This document shows positions 7,708 to 16,891 of a stretch of DNA of 64,000 bases, one piece after another (position 1 is the first letter of the stretch; each line of letters opens with the position of its first letter). Below the pieces are notes generated by a model that was not told the origin of the DNA, searched no databases, and worked only from the letters and a program-made list of their open reading frames with translations. This DNA is from Eikenella glucosivorans (GTDB lineage: Bacteria > Pseudomonadota > Gammaproteobacteria > Burkholderiales > Neisseriaceae), in NCBI RefSeq assembly GCF_016025525.2, contig NZ_JACSGR010000006.1:124001-188000 (forward strand). Direction: 5' to 3'. The position numbers and the translations under genes were made by a program.

Positions 7708-10224
7708 ATGCAGGCGAAGCGCAAAATTGGGTTGAGTTATGCGAAGATTGGCAGAGTGACTTTGGCGGTGTGGCTGGCGTTTAACGGAGCAACCGCCTTG
7801 GCCGACACGGCAACGGGATCAGAACCGAAAGCCGACACCGAATTGAGCGATATTGTCATACGCGGGCAATCCGCCAAGCAGCGCAGCTTTACCGACAGCA
7901 AATCCACCACCCACATCAGCCGAGAGGAATTGAACCGCTACAGCGTGATTTCCACCGGCGACATGCTTAAAGGCGTGGCGGGTGTGAACGTGGGCGACGT
8001 GCGCAACGGCGGCGGCTTGGACGTGAATATCCGTGCCGCCCAAGGGCAAAACCGCGTGGCGGTGCAAGTGGATGGCGGCGAGCAGATGGTGAATGTGTAC
8101 CGCGGTTATTCCGGCACGCAGCAGCGCAGCTATATCGACCCTGACCTTATCGGCAAGGTGGACATTGAAAAAGGCGTGAGCATGGAAAGCGGCGCTTCCG
8201 GCTCGATTGGCGGTGTGGTGCGGATGCAGACGCTGGGCATCAACGATATCGTGCCGGAAGGCAAAGATTACGGCGTGCGCATCAAAAGCAGCATCAGCAG
8301 CAACAGCATCAAGCCCAACGGGCTTAGCACTTATGAACGCCGCCGATTTTCAATGGTTACTCCACGTACCGATCAAAGCCGTGCGTGGGAAAATTTAGGC
8401 AGGAGCCACAGCATTGCCGCCGCTTGGCGCAATGACCGTTTCGAAATTTTAGGAGCATACGTATTGCGCCAGCAGGGCAACTATTTCGCCGGTAAACACG
8501 GCTGGCAGCAACCCGGAACAACACGGGAAAATACTCCGCCAGAGCGGGTGACCGATTGGAACTTCCGCCCGGGCGAAGAAGTGTTGAACACTTCCAGTGT
8601 TACCCGTTCCTATCTGCTTAAGGGCGCATGGAACATCACACCCGAACATCGTCTGAGTGCGTCTTACCGCCATTTTCATGGCGAAATCGGCGACATCATG
8701 CCTTCTGCCATTTCGCGTAGAACACAAAGCCCGCAATACATTGTTCCTGGTTTGGCACAATGGCCGGCGGGCGATACCCGTATCAATGCCTACAATCTCG
8801 ACTACCGTTATACGCCCGATAATCCGTGGGTAGATTTGAAAGTGGGGTTGTGGAGCACGCACAGTAAAACCAATTTACTCAATGCTTCTTCCTCATATGC
8901 GCCAACAGGTTTGGAATACCAGCATGCTAGGGCGTACTCGTGGTCACCACAGGACGCCACCAATTGGGGCATTAATGTGAGCAACAAATCGCGTTGGGAA
9001 AATGGTGCGGGCAAGTGGCAGTTGCATACCGGCGCAGATTACAGACACGAGCGGGTTAAACCACAGGATTGGGTGGTTACCGATGAAATCGACAAACGTG
9101 CCGAACGGGTGATTCGGGATGCTACCCGTTGGGAAGGTAGCGTGTTCGGCAATCTGGAATACAGCCCGAGCGATTTGCTCAGCCTGCGCGCCGGCGGCCG
9201 CTACAGCCGCTTCGCCAATCACGATCACAACCGTTGGCCCGTTGATCCTTGGTTCTGTACTGGTGCCGGTTGTGGCACAAACGATATGAGTTTCTTTAAG
9301 CCTCGCAATCAGATTACCGATGCCGATTTGGCGCGTTTCCCCCTGCTTGAGCCCAAAACCTATCGCGGCAGCGGCTTTGCCCCTTCGTTCGGCCTGACGT
9401 GGCGTTTCGCCCCCGGCAGCCAAGTGTATGCCAACTACGCCCAAGGCATCCGCCTGCCCGCCCAGTTTGAAACCAGCATGGGCACGGCCAATGTGCGCAC
9501 TATTGCCGAGCTGAAGCCGGAACGCGCCCGCAATCTGGAACTCGGCATCAGCACCGTGCAAAACAGTCTGTTCCGCACCGACGACCGCGCCATGTTCAAG
9601 CTGGCCTATTTCCACAACGACTATAAAAACTACATCACCCGTTTCCTGGATCCGGAGGCATACTTCAGCACCGCGCAATTCATGTATTTCCGCAACCTAG
9701 ACCGCTTCAAGGTATCCGGTTTCGAAACCCAGGCCTCCTACGACAACGGGCGCGTATTCGCCGATTTCTCGGCCACCTATTATCAGAAGGCAAGGGTGTG
9801 CGACCGCTTTATTTCATCCCGTCTGTCGGGCAACCCGCGTCTCGGCTACGTGCCCGAATGTGTGGACGGCGGCTTCGGCAGCTCTTATTCTGCCGCGCAA
9901 AACCCACCCAAATACATGCTCAGCCTCACCGGCGGCCTCCGCTTCTTCAATCAGAAGCTGACGACCGGCGCCCGCATCACCCACACCTCGCCGCCAATTA
10001 CCAAGATGGACCGCCCTTATCACCGCATCATCACGACCTATCAGAAATACTACGGCCGCGTGACCACGGTGGATTTATTCGCCAACTACAAAGTAGGCCG
10101 CAACGCCACACTGAATTTCGGCGTAACCAACCTGACCAACCGCTATTACCTCGACCCACTGGCGCAAAGCTATATGCCGGCACCGGGCCGAAACATCACG
10201 CTGGGCTTTGAAGCCAGATTCTGA
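7708..10224 (+). CDS. TonB-dependent outer-membrane receptor (heme/iron type)
   Basis: 838 aa. There is a signal peptide ending near ALA (about residue 32), a TonB box in the ELSDIVIRG segment around residues 46-54, and a plug domain with STGDMLKGVAGVNV and VAVQVDGGEQ. The plug section NVYRGYSGTQ...DPDLIGKVDIEKG resembles hemoglobin/heme receptors of the HasR/HpuB sort. A 22-strand barrel follows with the SLRAGGRYS and YANYAQGIRLP motifs (FRAP-NPNL region), and the protein ends in an aromatic residue, GFEARF, as outer-membrane barrels do. Ligand assignment is inference; ferric siderophores cannot be excluded. Iron control is suggested by the upstream site. It is monocistronic, with a terminator at 10246. 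Confidence 0.87.
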   Translation: MQAKRKIGLSYAKIGRVTLAVWLAFNGATALADTATGSEPKADTELSDIVIRGQSAKQRSFTDSKSTTHISREELNRYSVISTGDMLKGVAGVNVGDVRNGGGLDVNIRAAQGQNRVAVQVDGGEQMVNVYRGYSGTQQRSYIDPDLIGKVDIEKGVSMESGASGSIGGVVRMQTLGINDIVPEGKDYGVRIKSSISSNSIKPNGLSTYERRRFSMVTPRTDQSRAWENLGRSHSIAAAWRNDRFEILGAYVLRQQGNYFAGKHGWQQPGTTRENTPPERVTDWNFRPGEEVLNTSSVTRSYLLKGAWNITPEHRLSASYRHFHGEIGDIMPSAISRRTQSPQYIVPGLAQWPAGDTRINAYNLDYRYTPDNPWVDLKVGLWSTHSKTNLLNASSSYAPTGLEYQHARAYSWSPQDATNWGINVSNKSRWENGAGKWQLHTGADYRHERVKPQDWVVTDEIDKRAERVIRDATRWEGSVFGNLEYSPSDLLSLRAGGRYSRFANHDHNRWPVDPWFCTGAGCGTNDMSFFKPRNQITDADLARFPLLEPKTYRGSGFAPSFGLTWRFAPGSQVYANYAQGIRLPAQFETSMGTANVRTIAELKPERARNLELGISTVQNSLFRTDDRAMFKLAYFHNDYKNYITRFLDPEAYFSTAQFMYFRNLDRFKVSGFETQASYDNGRVFADFSATYYQKARVCDRFISSRLSGNPRLGYVPECVDGGFGSSYSAAQNPPKYMLSLTGGLRFFNQKLTTGARITHTSPPITKMDRPYHRIITTYQKYYGRVTTVDLFANYKVGRNATLNFGVTNLTNRYYLDPLAQSYMPAPGRNITLGFEARF

Positions 10225-10245
10225 TTTGGCGGCATGAAAGAAAAG

Positions 10246-10281
10246 CTGCGGCAGGGGTTTGATTCTGCCGCAGTTTATTTT
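10246..10281 (+). terminator. Rho-independent terminator of the TonB receptor gene
   Basis: CTGCGGCAG and CTGCCGCAG pair perfectly around a 10-nt loop and are followed by a T-rich tract. It lies 22 bp after the stop codon. Several single eikDUS follow up to 10,373. Confidence 0.8.
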
Positions 10282-10404
10282 TCAGGTAGCCTGAAGCGGC
10301 GTAGAAAAGGAAAACCTTTGCCGCAAATATTTTCAGGTAGCCTGTATTGCTGTGAACAGGCTACCTGAAAATTTCCAGCCTATCTTAAATAGGCTAATCA
10401 GACA

Positions 10405-10896
10405 TCAAATCTTCAAAATCCGCTCGCCGCGCCCGATGCCGGCGGCGCCGGTGCGCACGGTTTCCAGAATCAGGCCTTTGGGCACGGTTTCCAGGAAACT
10501 GCTGAGCTTGTCGCTGGTGCCGGTGATTTCGATCACGTAGCTTTTGTCGGTTACATCCACCACCTGGCCGCGGTAGATGTCGGTGAGGCGCAGTAGCTCG
10601 TCGCGGTCTCTGCCCACGGCGCGCACTTTCACCAGCATCAGCTCGCGTTCCACATGGCGGCAGTGATTGAAATCAATCACTTTCACCACTTCCACCAGTT
10701 TGTTCAGCTGTTTGGTGATCTGCTCCACAATCTGATCGTTGCCATGGGTAACGATGGTCATGCGCGAGAGGGTGGCGTCTTCCGTGGGGGCGACGGAGAG
10801 GGAGTCGATGTTGTAGCCGCGTGCCGAAAACAGCCCGACCACACGGCTCATGGCGCCGGATTCGTTTTCCATCAAAACGGATAAAATGTGTCGCAT
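10405..10896 (-). CDS. ilvN: Acetolactate synthase small (regulatory) subunit
   Basis: 163 aa, the size of the IlvH/IlvN family. An N-terminal ACT domain begins MRHILSVLMENESGAMSRVV and carries the FSARGYNIDSLSVAPTED valine-binding segment, followed by the C-terminal ALS_ss_C domain. It confers valine feedback control on the large subunit. Its ATG overlaps the stop codon of ilvI by one base (TAATG), so translation is probably coupled. No ilvC or leuA follows; the next gene downstream, the TonB receptor, is convergent. Confidence 0.95.
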   Translation of the reverse strand: MRHILSVLMENESGAMSRVVGLFSARGYNIDSLSVAPTEDATLSRMTIVTHGNDQIVEQITKQLNKLVEVVKVIDFNHCRHVERELMLVKVRAVGRDRDELLRLTDIYRGQVVDVTDKSYVIEITGTSDKLSSFLETVPKGLILETVRTGAAGIGRGERILKI

Positions 10897-12674
10897 TATG
10901 GCACGCTCCTTTTGTCGTAGTGGCGGTCGGTTACTTCGTTTACGTCGGAATCGGCTTTGCGCTCGCGCATGTGCGGCGGCAGCACCATTTCGTTCAGGCC
11001 TTTGCCGTTGCCGACCATGGGGAAGACGTTTTGCTTGCGGTCCACCACGAAATCCATAAACACCAGGCGGTCTTTCAAGGCCAGCGCCTCGCGCAGCGCG
11101 CCTTCCACATCGGCCGGATTGCTGATGCGCATGCCCACATGGCCGTAGGCTTCGGCCAACTTCACGAAGTCGGGCAGGGTGTCGAAATAGGTTTCCGCCT
11201 CGCGGTTGCTGTAATACAGCTCCTGCCACTGGCGCACCATGCCCAGGTAGCCGTTGTTCAGGCAAATGATTTTCACCGGCAGATTGTATTGTTTGCAGGT
11301 AGCCAATTCTTGAATATTCATCTGCACCGAGCCTTCGCCGGTGATGCAGCAGATGTCGCGTTCGGGCGCGGCCAAATAGGCGCCCATGGCATAGGGCAGG
11401 CCCACGCCCATGGTGCCCAGGCCGCCGGAGTTGAGCCACTGGCGCGGCTCATCGAAGGGGTAATACTGCGCGGCAAACATCTGGTGCTGGCCCACATCGG
11501 AAGTGATGATGGCCTGACCGTTCGTGACCTCGGCCAGCGTGCGGATCACCTGCTGCGGCAGAATCACATCGGAGCGCGGCTCGATATACAGGCAGTCGCG
11601 GCTGCGCCAGGCTTCGATCTGCTGCCACCATTTTTCCAAGGCGGCGGGGTTGAGCGCCAGCTCCTGCTTGCGCCACAGGCCGAGCATTTCCGCCAGCACC
11701 AGCTTCACATCGCCCACAATCGGCACGTCCACCTTCACGCGCTTGGCGATGCTGGAGGGGTCGATGTCGATGTGGATGATTTTCTTCGGTGTTTCCAAGA
11801 ATTTGCCGGGCACGGAAATCACGCGGTCGTCGAAACGCGCGCCCACCGCCAAAATCACGTCGGCGTTTTGCAGGGCCAAGTTGGCTTCATAGGTGCCGTG
11901 CATGCCGGGCATGCCGAGGAAGCGGCGGTCGGAGGCCGGGTAGCCGCCCAAGCCCATCAGCGTGCCGGTGCAGGGGATATCCAGCAGGCGCACCAAGTCG
12001 GCAAGCTGCTCGGAAGCGTTGCCCAAAATCACGCCGCCGCCGAAATACACCAGCGGGCGTTTGGCCGCAGCCAGCATTTGCACGGCCTTTTTGATTTGGC
12101 CGATGTGCCCGTGGGTAACCGGCTGGTAGGAACGGATGAAAATGTCTTCCTGCGGATAGCTGAATTTCGACAGCGTTTGCGTAGCGTCTTTGGTGATGTC
12201 CACCACCACCGGGCCGGGGCGGCCGCTGCGGGCGATTTGGAAGGCCTTTTTGATGGTGGGCGCTAAGTCGTCCACCGCCGTAACCAGGAAATTGTGCTTC
12301 ACGCAGGGGCGCGATACGCCCACCATGTCGATTTCCTGAAAGGCATCCGTGCCCACCGCCGGCGAGGCCACCTGGCCGGAAATCACCACCAGCGGGATGG
12401 AATCGCTGTAGGCGGTGGCAATGCCGGTGATGGCGTTGGTGGCGCCCGGGCCGGAGGTAACCAGCGCCACGCCCACCTTGCCGCTCACGCGCGCATAAGC
12501 GTCGGCGGCGTGTACCGCGGCCTGCTCGTGGCGCACCAGGATATGCTCGAATTTGTGGAGTTGATAGATGGCGTCGTAGATTTCCAGCACTGCGCCGCCG
12601 GGATAACCGAACACGTATTCCACGCCCTCGGCTTTGAGACTTTGCACCAATATTTGTGCGCCTGATAATTGCAT
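10896..12674 (-). CDS. ilvI: Acetolactate synthase large (catalytic) subunit
   Basis: 592 aa ThDP enzyme making acetolactate or acetohydroxybutyrate for Val, Leu and Ile. Visible parts are FGYPGGAVLEIYDAI, the ThDP-activating glutamate in LVRHEQAAVHAADAYAR (near residue 50), and the ThDP/Mg motif region GEGSVQMNIQELATCKQYNL ending in the NNGYLGMVRQWQE segment. The ATG at 12672-12674 was chosen; a TTG just before it is unlikely. AAAGGAGAGG lies upstream. It forms an operon with ilvN, one base overlapping. Confidence 0.96.
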   Translation of the reverse strand: MQLSGAQILVQSLKAEGVEYVFGYPGGAVLEIYDAIYQLHKFEHILVRHEQAAVHAADAYARVSGKVGVALVTSGPGATNAITGIATAYSDSIPLVVISGQVASPAVGTDAFQEIDMVGVSRPCVKHNFLVTAVDDLAPTIKKAFQIARSGRPGPVVVDITKDATQTLSKFSYPQEDIFIRSYQPVTHGHIGQIKKAVQMLAAAKRPLVYFGGGVILGNASEQLADLVRLLDIPCTGTLMGLGGYPASDRRFLGMPGMHGTYEANLALQNADVILAVGARFDDRVISVPGKFLETPKKIIHIDIDPSSIAKRVKVDVPIVGDVKLVLAEMLGLWRKQELALNPAALEKWWQQIEAWRSRDCLYIEPRSDVILPQQVIRTLAEVTNGQAIITSDVGQHQMFAAQYYPFDEPRQWLNSGGLGTMGVGLPYAMGAYLAAPERDICCITGEGSVQMNIQELATCKQYNLPVKIICLNNGYLGMVRQWQELYYSNREAETYFDTLPDFVKLAEAYGHVGMRISNPADVEGALREALALKDRLVFMDFVVDRKQNVFPMVGNGKGLNEMVLPPHMRERKADSDVNEVTDRHYDKRSVP

Positions 12675-13234
12675 CAAACCTCTCCTTTATGCACATCAGC
12701 CGATCGTGCGGCGGCGGCTTTACCACGGCATGGTAATGCGCTGGCTGGAGCCGGGCGGTTTGGGGTACGCGAAACGGCAACAACCGGTAACAGCCCGACG
12801 CCGCATCCGTCGGAAGAGATGCAGGGGTTGTGTAAAAAAGGGAAAAGCAAGATACCGTAGGGCGGCGCAAAAAACAAGGGTTTGGAATGCAAAGGCGCTT
12901 CGGCGGCGGCAAGGAGCCGGGCGGCAGGATTGGCGCGGGGAAGAAGCTGGATAAGTGAAAGCTTCCTGATTACAATCGATTAGCTAGAGCAGATACTGCA
13001 AAATAGTGCGGGGGGAGGAGAAGAGGCTACCTGAAAATAAATTTTCTTTTGGCTAAGGGAAGGCCGGATTGCTGCACGGCCAGAAACAACGGATGGCTAC
13101 CTGAAAAATAAACCGCCAACGCAGCTGAAACTTGCGTTTCAGATTGGCAGAAACGGGGCTTCGGCTGCGAAAACATTTGCCTGCTTCGGAGAGGCTCGCG
13201 CGTTTTCAGGTAGCCTCTCCATGCCAACCGCGGC
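12675..13234. other. Intergenic region upstream of ilvI
   Basis: About 560 bp holding the ilvI promoter and leader, plus eikDUS at about 13,024, 13,097 and 13,204. A 72-codon minus-strand frame that would start at a TTG and ends overlapping the ilvI start contains runs of Leu and Val, but it lacks a clear start signal and attenuator hairpin, so I do not call it a leader peptide gene. Confidence 0.5.
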
Positions 13235-13423
13235 TCAGCCGATCAATCCCAAGTAATACAGCAGGCTTGCGGCAATCGCGGCCAGGCCGCCGCCGATGAT
13301 GAGGTGCCGCCAGAAGGGGCGGATTTCGCTGTGGCGCAGGTCGGCGGCCAGGTGGCGCCACACGAACAGGCCGGCGGCGAGGGCGAATGCGATGGCGCCC
13401 ACGGTGTCGCCGTTTGCATTCAT
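13235..13423 (-). CDS. Small membrane protein, unknown function
   Basis: 62 aa with two hydrophobic segments, roughly residues 8-24 (VGAIAFALAAGLFVW) and 42-60 (IIGGGLAAIAASLLYYLGLI), joined by a basic, histidine-containing loop. Its ATG overlaps the plsC stop in an ATGA arrangement, which suggests real, coupled translation. I do not recognise the family. Being last in the gmhB-plsC operon, it may act at the inner membrane in envelope synthesis, but that is inference from position only. Confidence 0.6.
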   Translation of the reverse strand: MNANGDTVGAIAFALAAGLFVWRHLAADLRHSEIRPFWRHLIIGGGLAAIAASLLYYLGLIG

Positions 13424-14184
13424 GCCGTGCCGCCTTCCTGCGGGCCGTTTTTCTGTCCGCCGTAGCAGGGGCCAAGGCCGGTGATGCGCGGCATCTGACT
13501 TTCGATGGCCGCTTCGCAGGCGGCGGTGAGCTCGCTGATGCTGCCGGAATCGTGCTTAATCGGCGGGCAGATGATCACGCTCACTTCGCCGGGATGCTTG
13601 AGGAAGGCGTTTTTCGGCCAGAATTCGCCGCTGTTGAGCGCCACGGGCACGATGTCCATTTCCAAAAGTTTGGCGGTGCGGGCGGCGCCGTTTTTGTAGC
13701 GGCCGCGGCTGCCGGGCTTCACGCGCGTGCCTTCGGGGAAGATGGTGATCCAGAACCCCTGCGCTTTGCGTTTGCCGCCCTGCTCGATGATTTGGGCGGA
13801 AGCTTTGCCGGGGTTGCGCCGGTCGATGCCGATGGTGCCGGCGAGCTTGAGCCCCCAGCCGAAGAAGGGGATGAGGAAGAGCTCGCGTTTGGCCACGAAC
13901 ACTTGCGGCGGGAAGATTTTTTGTGTGGCCAGCGTTTCCCAACCGGATTGGTGTTTGCAGCAGATGATAGCGGGGCCGGCGGGGATGTTTTCGGCACCTT
14001 CCACGCGGTATTTGAGGCCGACGATGTTTTCCAAGAGCCACATCAGCATCAGCGCCCAGCGGGTGGCGAGGGTGTGGATGCCGCGCGGGAAGGGGGCGGC
14101 CAGCAGCAGCACGACAAACAGGGGCGGGGTGATGAGCGCCATCAGCAGCCAGTAGGCGAGGTTTCTTATCCACAGGGAAAGCAT
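13420..14184 (-). CDS. plsC: 1-acyl-sn-glycerol-3-phosphate acyltransferase
   Basis: 254 aa. Makes phosphatidic acid from lysophosphatidic acid at the inner membrane. An N-terminal hydrophobic segment is followed by the acyltransferase motifs: block I reads KHQSGWET, where the usual HX4D aspartate is a glutamate; block II is GTIGIDRRN; block III is IFPEGTR near residue 150; block IV is VPVALNSG. The HQSxWET form is familiar among neisserial NlaA/NlaB-type enzymes, so it is probably functional. It overlaps gmhB upstream and the small membrane protein gene downstream, each by ATGA. Confidence 0.92.
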   Translation of the reverse strand: MLSLWIRNLAYWLLMALITPPLFVVLLLAAPFPRGIHTLATRWALMLMWLLENIVGLKYRVEGAENIPAGPAIICCKHQSGWETLATQKIFPPQVFVAKRELFLIPFFGWGLKLAGTIGIDRRNPGKASAQIIEQGGKRKAQGFWITIFPEGTRVKPGSRGRYKNGAARTAKLLEMDIVPVALNSGEFWPKNAFLKHPGEVSVIICPPIKHDSGSISELTAACEAAIESQMPRITGLGPCYGGQKNGPQEGGTA

Positions 14185-14741
14185 CAGGCCTCCTGTTCGG
14201 CTTCGGTTTGGTTGACGAGGTGTTGGGCGAAGGCGAGCAGGTCGTCGAACACTTGGGTGTTTTCAGGCAGCCCGCCGGCGGAGAGGGTTTTTTTGCCTTT
14301 TCCGGTGAGCACGAGCACGGGCTGGCCGCCCACGGCGTCGATGGCCTGTAAATCGCGCAGGCTGTCGCCCACGAGGTAGGCGTCTTGGGCGTTGGTGTTG
14401 AAGCGGTTGAGGATGTCTTCCACCATGCCGGGCTTGGGCTTGCGGCAGTGGCAGTGGTCGGCGTCGGTGTGGGGGCAAAACCAGATGCCGTCGATGCTGC
14501 CGCCGGCTTCGTGGGCGAGGCGGTGCATTTTTTCGTGCATTTCGTTGAGGTCTTGCATGGAGAAGTAGCGGCGGCCGATGCCGGATTGGTTGGTGGCGAT
14601 GGCCACGGTGTAGCCGGCCTGCTTGAAGAAGGCGACGGCATCCATGCTGCCGGGCAGGGGCACCCATTCTTCTTCGGATTTAACAAAGTCGTCGCGGTCT
14701 TGGTTGAGCACGCCGTCGCGGTCGAGGATGATCAGTTTCAT
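14184..14741 (-). CDS. gmhB: D-glycero-beta-D-manno-heptose 1,7-bisphosphate 7-phosphatase
   Basis: 185 aa HAD-superfamily phosphatase. Motif I is IILDRDGVLNQD, in which the nucleophile aspartate is followed by the GmhB-type DRDG; motif II is ATNQSGIGR; the zinc-binding CPHTDADHCHCRKPKPGM loop is characteristic of GmhB; motif IV is YLVGDSLRDLQAI. It makes heptose 1-phosphate for the ADP-heptose of the LOS inner core. It shares an operon with plsC (ATGA overlap), as in Neisseria. The other heptose genes are not in the window. Confidence 0.94.
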   Translation of the reverse strand: MKLIILDRDGVLNQDRDDFVKSEEEWVPLPGSMDAVAFFKQAGYTVAIATNQSGIGRRYFSMQDLNEMHEKMHRLAHEAGGSIDGIWFCPHTDADHCHCRKPKPGMVEDILNRFNTNAQDAYLVGDSLRDLQAIDAVGGQPVLVLTGKGKKTLSAGGLPENTQVFDDLLAFAQHLVNQTEAEQEA

Positions 14742-14792
14742 GGCGGGATGTTTTTAGGTTGGGCTGGGTGGGCGGGATTTTTCAGGTAGCAT

Positions 14793-15335
14793 TTAATCGA
14801 ACAGGGCGGCTTGGGCGAGGGGGCGGCCGGCGGCGTCTTTGGCGGAGAGCTGCGGCGGGCCGGAGAGCGGCCAGTCGATACCCACGGCGGGATCGTGCCA
14901 GAACAGGGTGTGTTCGTGTTCGGGCTGGTAGTAATCGGTGCAGCGGTATATGAGGTCGGCGTGGCTGCCGGTAACGTAGAAGCCGTGGGCGAAGCCGGGC
15001 GGTATCCACATTTGGTAGCGGTTTTCGGCGGAGAGCACGGCACCCACCCAATGCCCGAAGGTGGGCGAGGAGCGGCGCAAATCCACGGCCACGTCGAACA
15101 CGGCGCCAGACACGACGCGCACGAGTTTGCCTTGCGGGCAAACGGTTTGATAGTGCAGGCCGCGCAATACGCCGTGCTCGGAGCGGGAATGGTTTTCTTG
15201 CACGAAGGTGTGGCGGCCGATGTGTTGGCGGAACCAGCTGTCGCGGAAGGTTTCCATGAAGAAGCCGCGTTCGTCGCCGTGTATTTGGGGCTCGAGGATT
15301 TTGACGTCGGGCAGGGCGGTGTCGAAGATGTTCAT
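14793..15335 (-). CDS. rmlC: dTDP-4-dehydrorhamnose 3,5-epimerase
   Basis: 180 aa cupin-fold enzyme of dTDP-L-rhamnose synthesis. Conserved segments are DERGFFMETFR, the catalytic histidine in VLRGLHYQ near residue 63, and WIPPGFAHGFYV. No rmlA, rmlB or rmlD lies in the window, so they must be elsewhere if the pathway is complete. It is 51 bp upstream of gmhB with a DUS between, on the same strand. Confidence 0.94.
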   Translation of the reverse strand: MNIFDTALPDVKILEPQIHGDERGFFMETFRDSWFRQHIGRHTFVQENHSRSEHGVLRGLHYQTVCPQGKLVRVVSGAVFDVAVDLRRSSPTFGHWVGAVLSAENRYQMWIPPGFAHGFYVTGSHADLIYRCTDYYQPEHEHTLFWHDPAVGIDWPLSGPPQLSAKDAAGRPLAQAALFD

Positions 15336-15394
15336 GCGGATGTGTGCGGGGGGATGAGTGCGAAGGCGCTATTCTACCGAGAATGCGGGGGGTG

Positions 15395-15521
15395 AGGCTA
15401 CCTGAAAAACGTTAGCTTTAATGAAGCTTCCGCAAAGCGGGCGTGGCTGGGTGGAGGCTATATCAACGAGGAGGATTGTTTTGGCTTCGCAGAAAACCGC
15501 TGTGCTCGTTTTCAGGTAGCC
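15395..15521. repeat. DUS-bounded degenerate repeat module
   Basis: Begins with AGGCTACCTGAAAA, continues with a GCTTTAATGAAGCTTCCGC type segment and a GGCTTCGCAGAAAACC segment, and ends with TTTTCAGGTAGCC. The same internal words recur in other intergenic modules of this window. Another DUS follows at 15,538. Confidence 0.5.
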
Positions 15522-15597
15522 GCTATTCACAACAAAAGGCTACCTGAAAAATATCCGGCACAAAGCAGAGGCATATCAAGCTAAAAATGGCAACGCT

Positions 15598-15987
15598 TTA
15601 ATCTGGTGCTACCGCATCGCCGCCCCAATCGACCGTTTCCCAGCCGAGCACCTGCGCCAGCACGGAAAGGTGGCTTTGCTGCGGATGGCGCACGGCGGTA
15701 AGCAGCACGGTATCCGGCGCGGCGGCGAGCTGCTGCTTGAGCGCGAGCAGGGCAGCATGGGCGCTGCCGTGTTGCAGCTCTTCGGCGTAGCGGGCGGCGA
15801 ATTCTGGGAAACGTTCTTGCGGCGCGGCGTGATACCAGCGGCGCAGTTCGGCGGAGGGGGCGATGTCTTTGAGCCACTGCACGGCGGCAAAGGTTTCCTT
15901 GCGGATGCCGCGCGGGTAGAGGCGGTCGCAGAAGATGGCGGGGGCGGAAGAGGGCGTGTAGCCGTAGATGCGGCGGATGGCGGGCAT
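15598..15987 (-). CDS. DUF488 family protein
   Basis: 129 aa. The family signature is visible: DRLYPRGIRKE near residue 21, then LKDIAPSAELRRWYH and a FAARYAEEL segment. DUF488 proteins are small cytoplasmic proteins of unknown biochemical function, widespread in bacteria. The ATG at 15985-15987 gives the usual N-terminus. It is a single gene between an inverted DUS region and the divergent hypothetical gene at 16,126. Confidence 0.85.
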   Translation of the reverse strand: MPAIRRIYGYTPSSAPAIFCDRLYPRGIRKETFAAVQWLKDIAPSAELRRWYHAAPQERFPEFAARYAEELQHGSAHAALLALKQQLAAAPDTVLLTAVRHPQQSHLSVLAQVLGWETVDWGGDAVAPD

Positions 15988-16125
15988 GGCGGGGCTTTCG
16001 GGGTGTGCCGGTTGGGAAAGGATGCACTGTTTTCAGGTAGCCTTTTAGCGGGTTGGGCTACCTGAAAACACTTAGTGTTTATAATCGCGCCTATCATACG
16101 CCCATTTTCTATTAGAAAGTTTGCC

Positions 16126-16584
16126 ATGTGCTACACCGTATTGCTCAGCACCGACTGCCCCGATGATTTGTTTTCCCAAAACGGCGACGGCATCTGTTTC
16201 CAGCCTGCCGATGGGCAGAGTGTGCAGGAAGCCGCCATGCCCTATGCGCGCAACTACGACGTGGTGGGAGACGGCTCGGATGGCAGCCATGGCGGCTGCG
16301 GCTGTTGCTTTTCCCTGTATGGCGACGGCGCTTTTGCCGAATACGGCTTTCACGAGCCGGAAATTGCATCGCTGGAGATGTTGGAACGATCGCCTATGCG
16401 GGAAACCCTGCATTTGCAGGAGGTAATCCGGCGGCTGGTGCGGCAGGGCTGGCGCGTGCAGCTGGCTACGGTGTGGGCGGAAAATTGGGGCGGTTTGCCG
16501 CAAGGGGCGGAAATGGTGGCGATGGCGGGGCTGAACCCGCTGCATTTTGCGCTGTATGAGAATGTGCGCTTTGAGTTTGTGTGA
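16126..16584 (+). CDS. Hypothetical protein, cysteine-containing
   Basis: 152 aa, no family recognised. It begins MCYTVLLSTDCPDDLF and has a GSHGGCGCCFSLYGDG cluster near residue 57, so cysteines stand at 2, 11 and in a CxCC group, which could bind a metal or form disulfides. There is no signal peptide or membrane segment. Several Trp and Tyr residues and a mixed alpha/beta pattern suggest a compact soluble protein. The ATG at 16,126 starts the cysteine-rich N-terminus; upstream in-frame codons read through DUS DNA. Neighbours give no functional hint. Confidence 0.65.
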   Translation: MCYTVLLSTDCPDDLFSQNGDGICFQPADGQSVQEAAMPYARNYDVVGDGSDGSHGGCGCCFSLYGDGAFAEYGFHEPEIASLEMLERSPMRETLHLQEVIRRLVRQGWRVQLATVWAENWGGLPQGAEMVAMAGLNPLHFALYENVRFEFV

Positions 16585-16891
16585 GGTTTGGGCTGTGTTG
16601 TGGGAAACCGTTGCGTGGTTTTAGCTTCGCAGAAACTCCGCTTCCTGCGGAAGCTCCGTTTTAACTTCGTTGAAGCTGAGGCTTTCAGGTAGCCTTTTTT
16701 TGGGCTTGAGGGCTACCTGAAAAATAGCGGGTAGGCGGTTGCCAAACCCAGCATTCCATCCGTTCTTCTGCTGGGTTGCACCTAAAACTAAACCAATCTA
16801 CCCGTGTTGAACGATTTCATTATATAAAAGGCTACTTGAAAACCGGTTCGCACCGTTTTCAGGTAGCCTTCTTATCCCAGCCTGCCTGCGC
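16585..16891. repeat. Intergenic DUS and degenerate repeat region
   Basis: Holds a module at 16,619-16,696 (TTTTAGCTTCGCAGAAACTC ... AACTTCGTTGAAGC ... TTTCAGGTAGCC), then further DUS, and an inverted pair at 16,828-16,870 with one mismatch (GGCTACTTGAAAACCGG) that follows tyrB and probably terminates it. No gene seen. Confidence 0.6.

Noticed and set aside
12674..12892. 72-codon minus-strand frame ending over the ilvI start, rich in Leu and Val, as an ilv leader peptide
   Set aside because: It would start at TTG without a ribosome site, is too long, and no attenuator hairpin with a T-run was found before ilvI.
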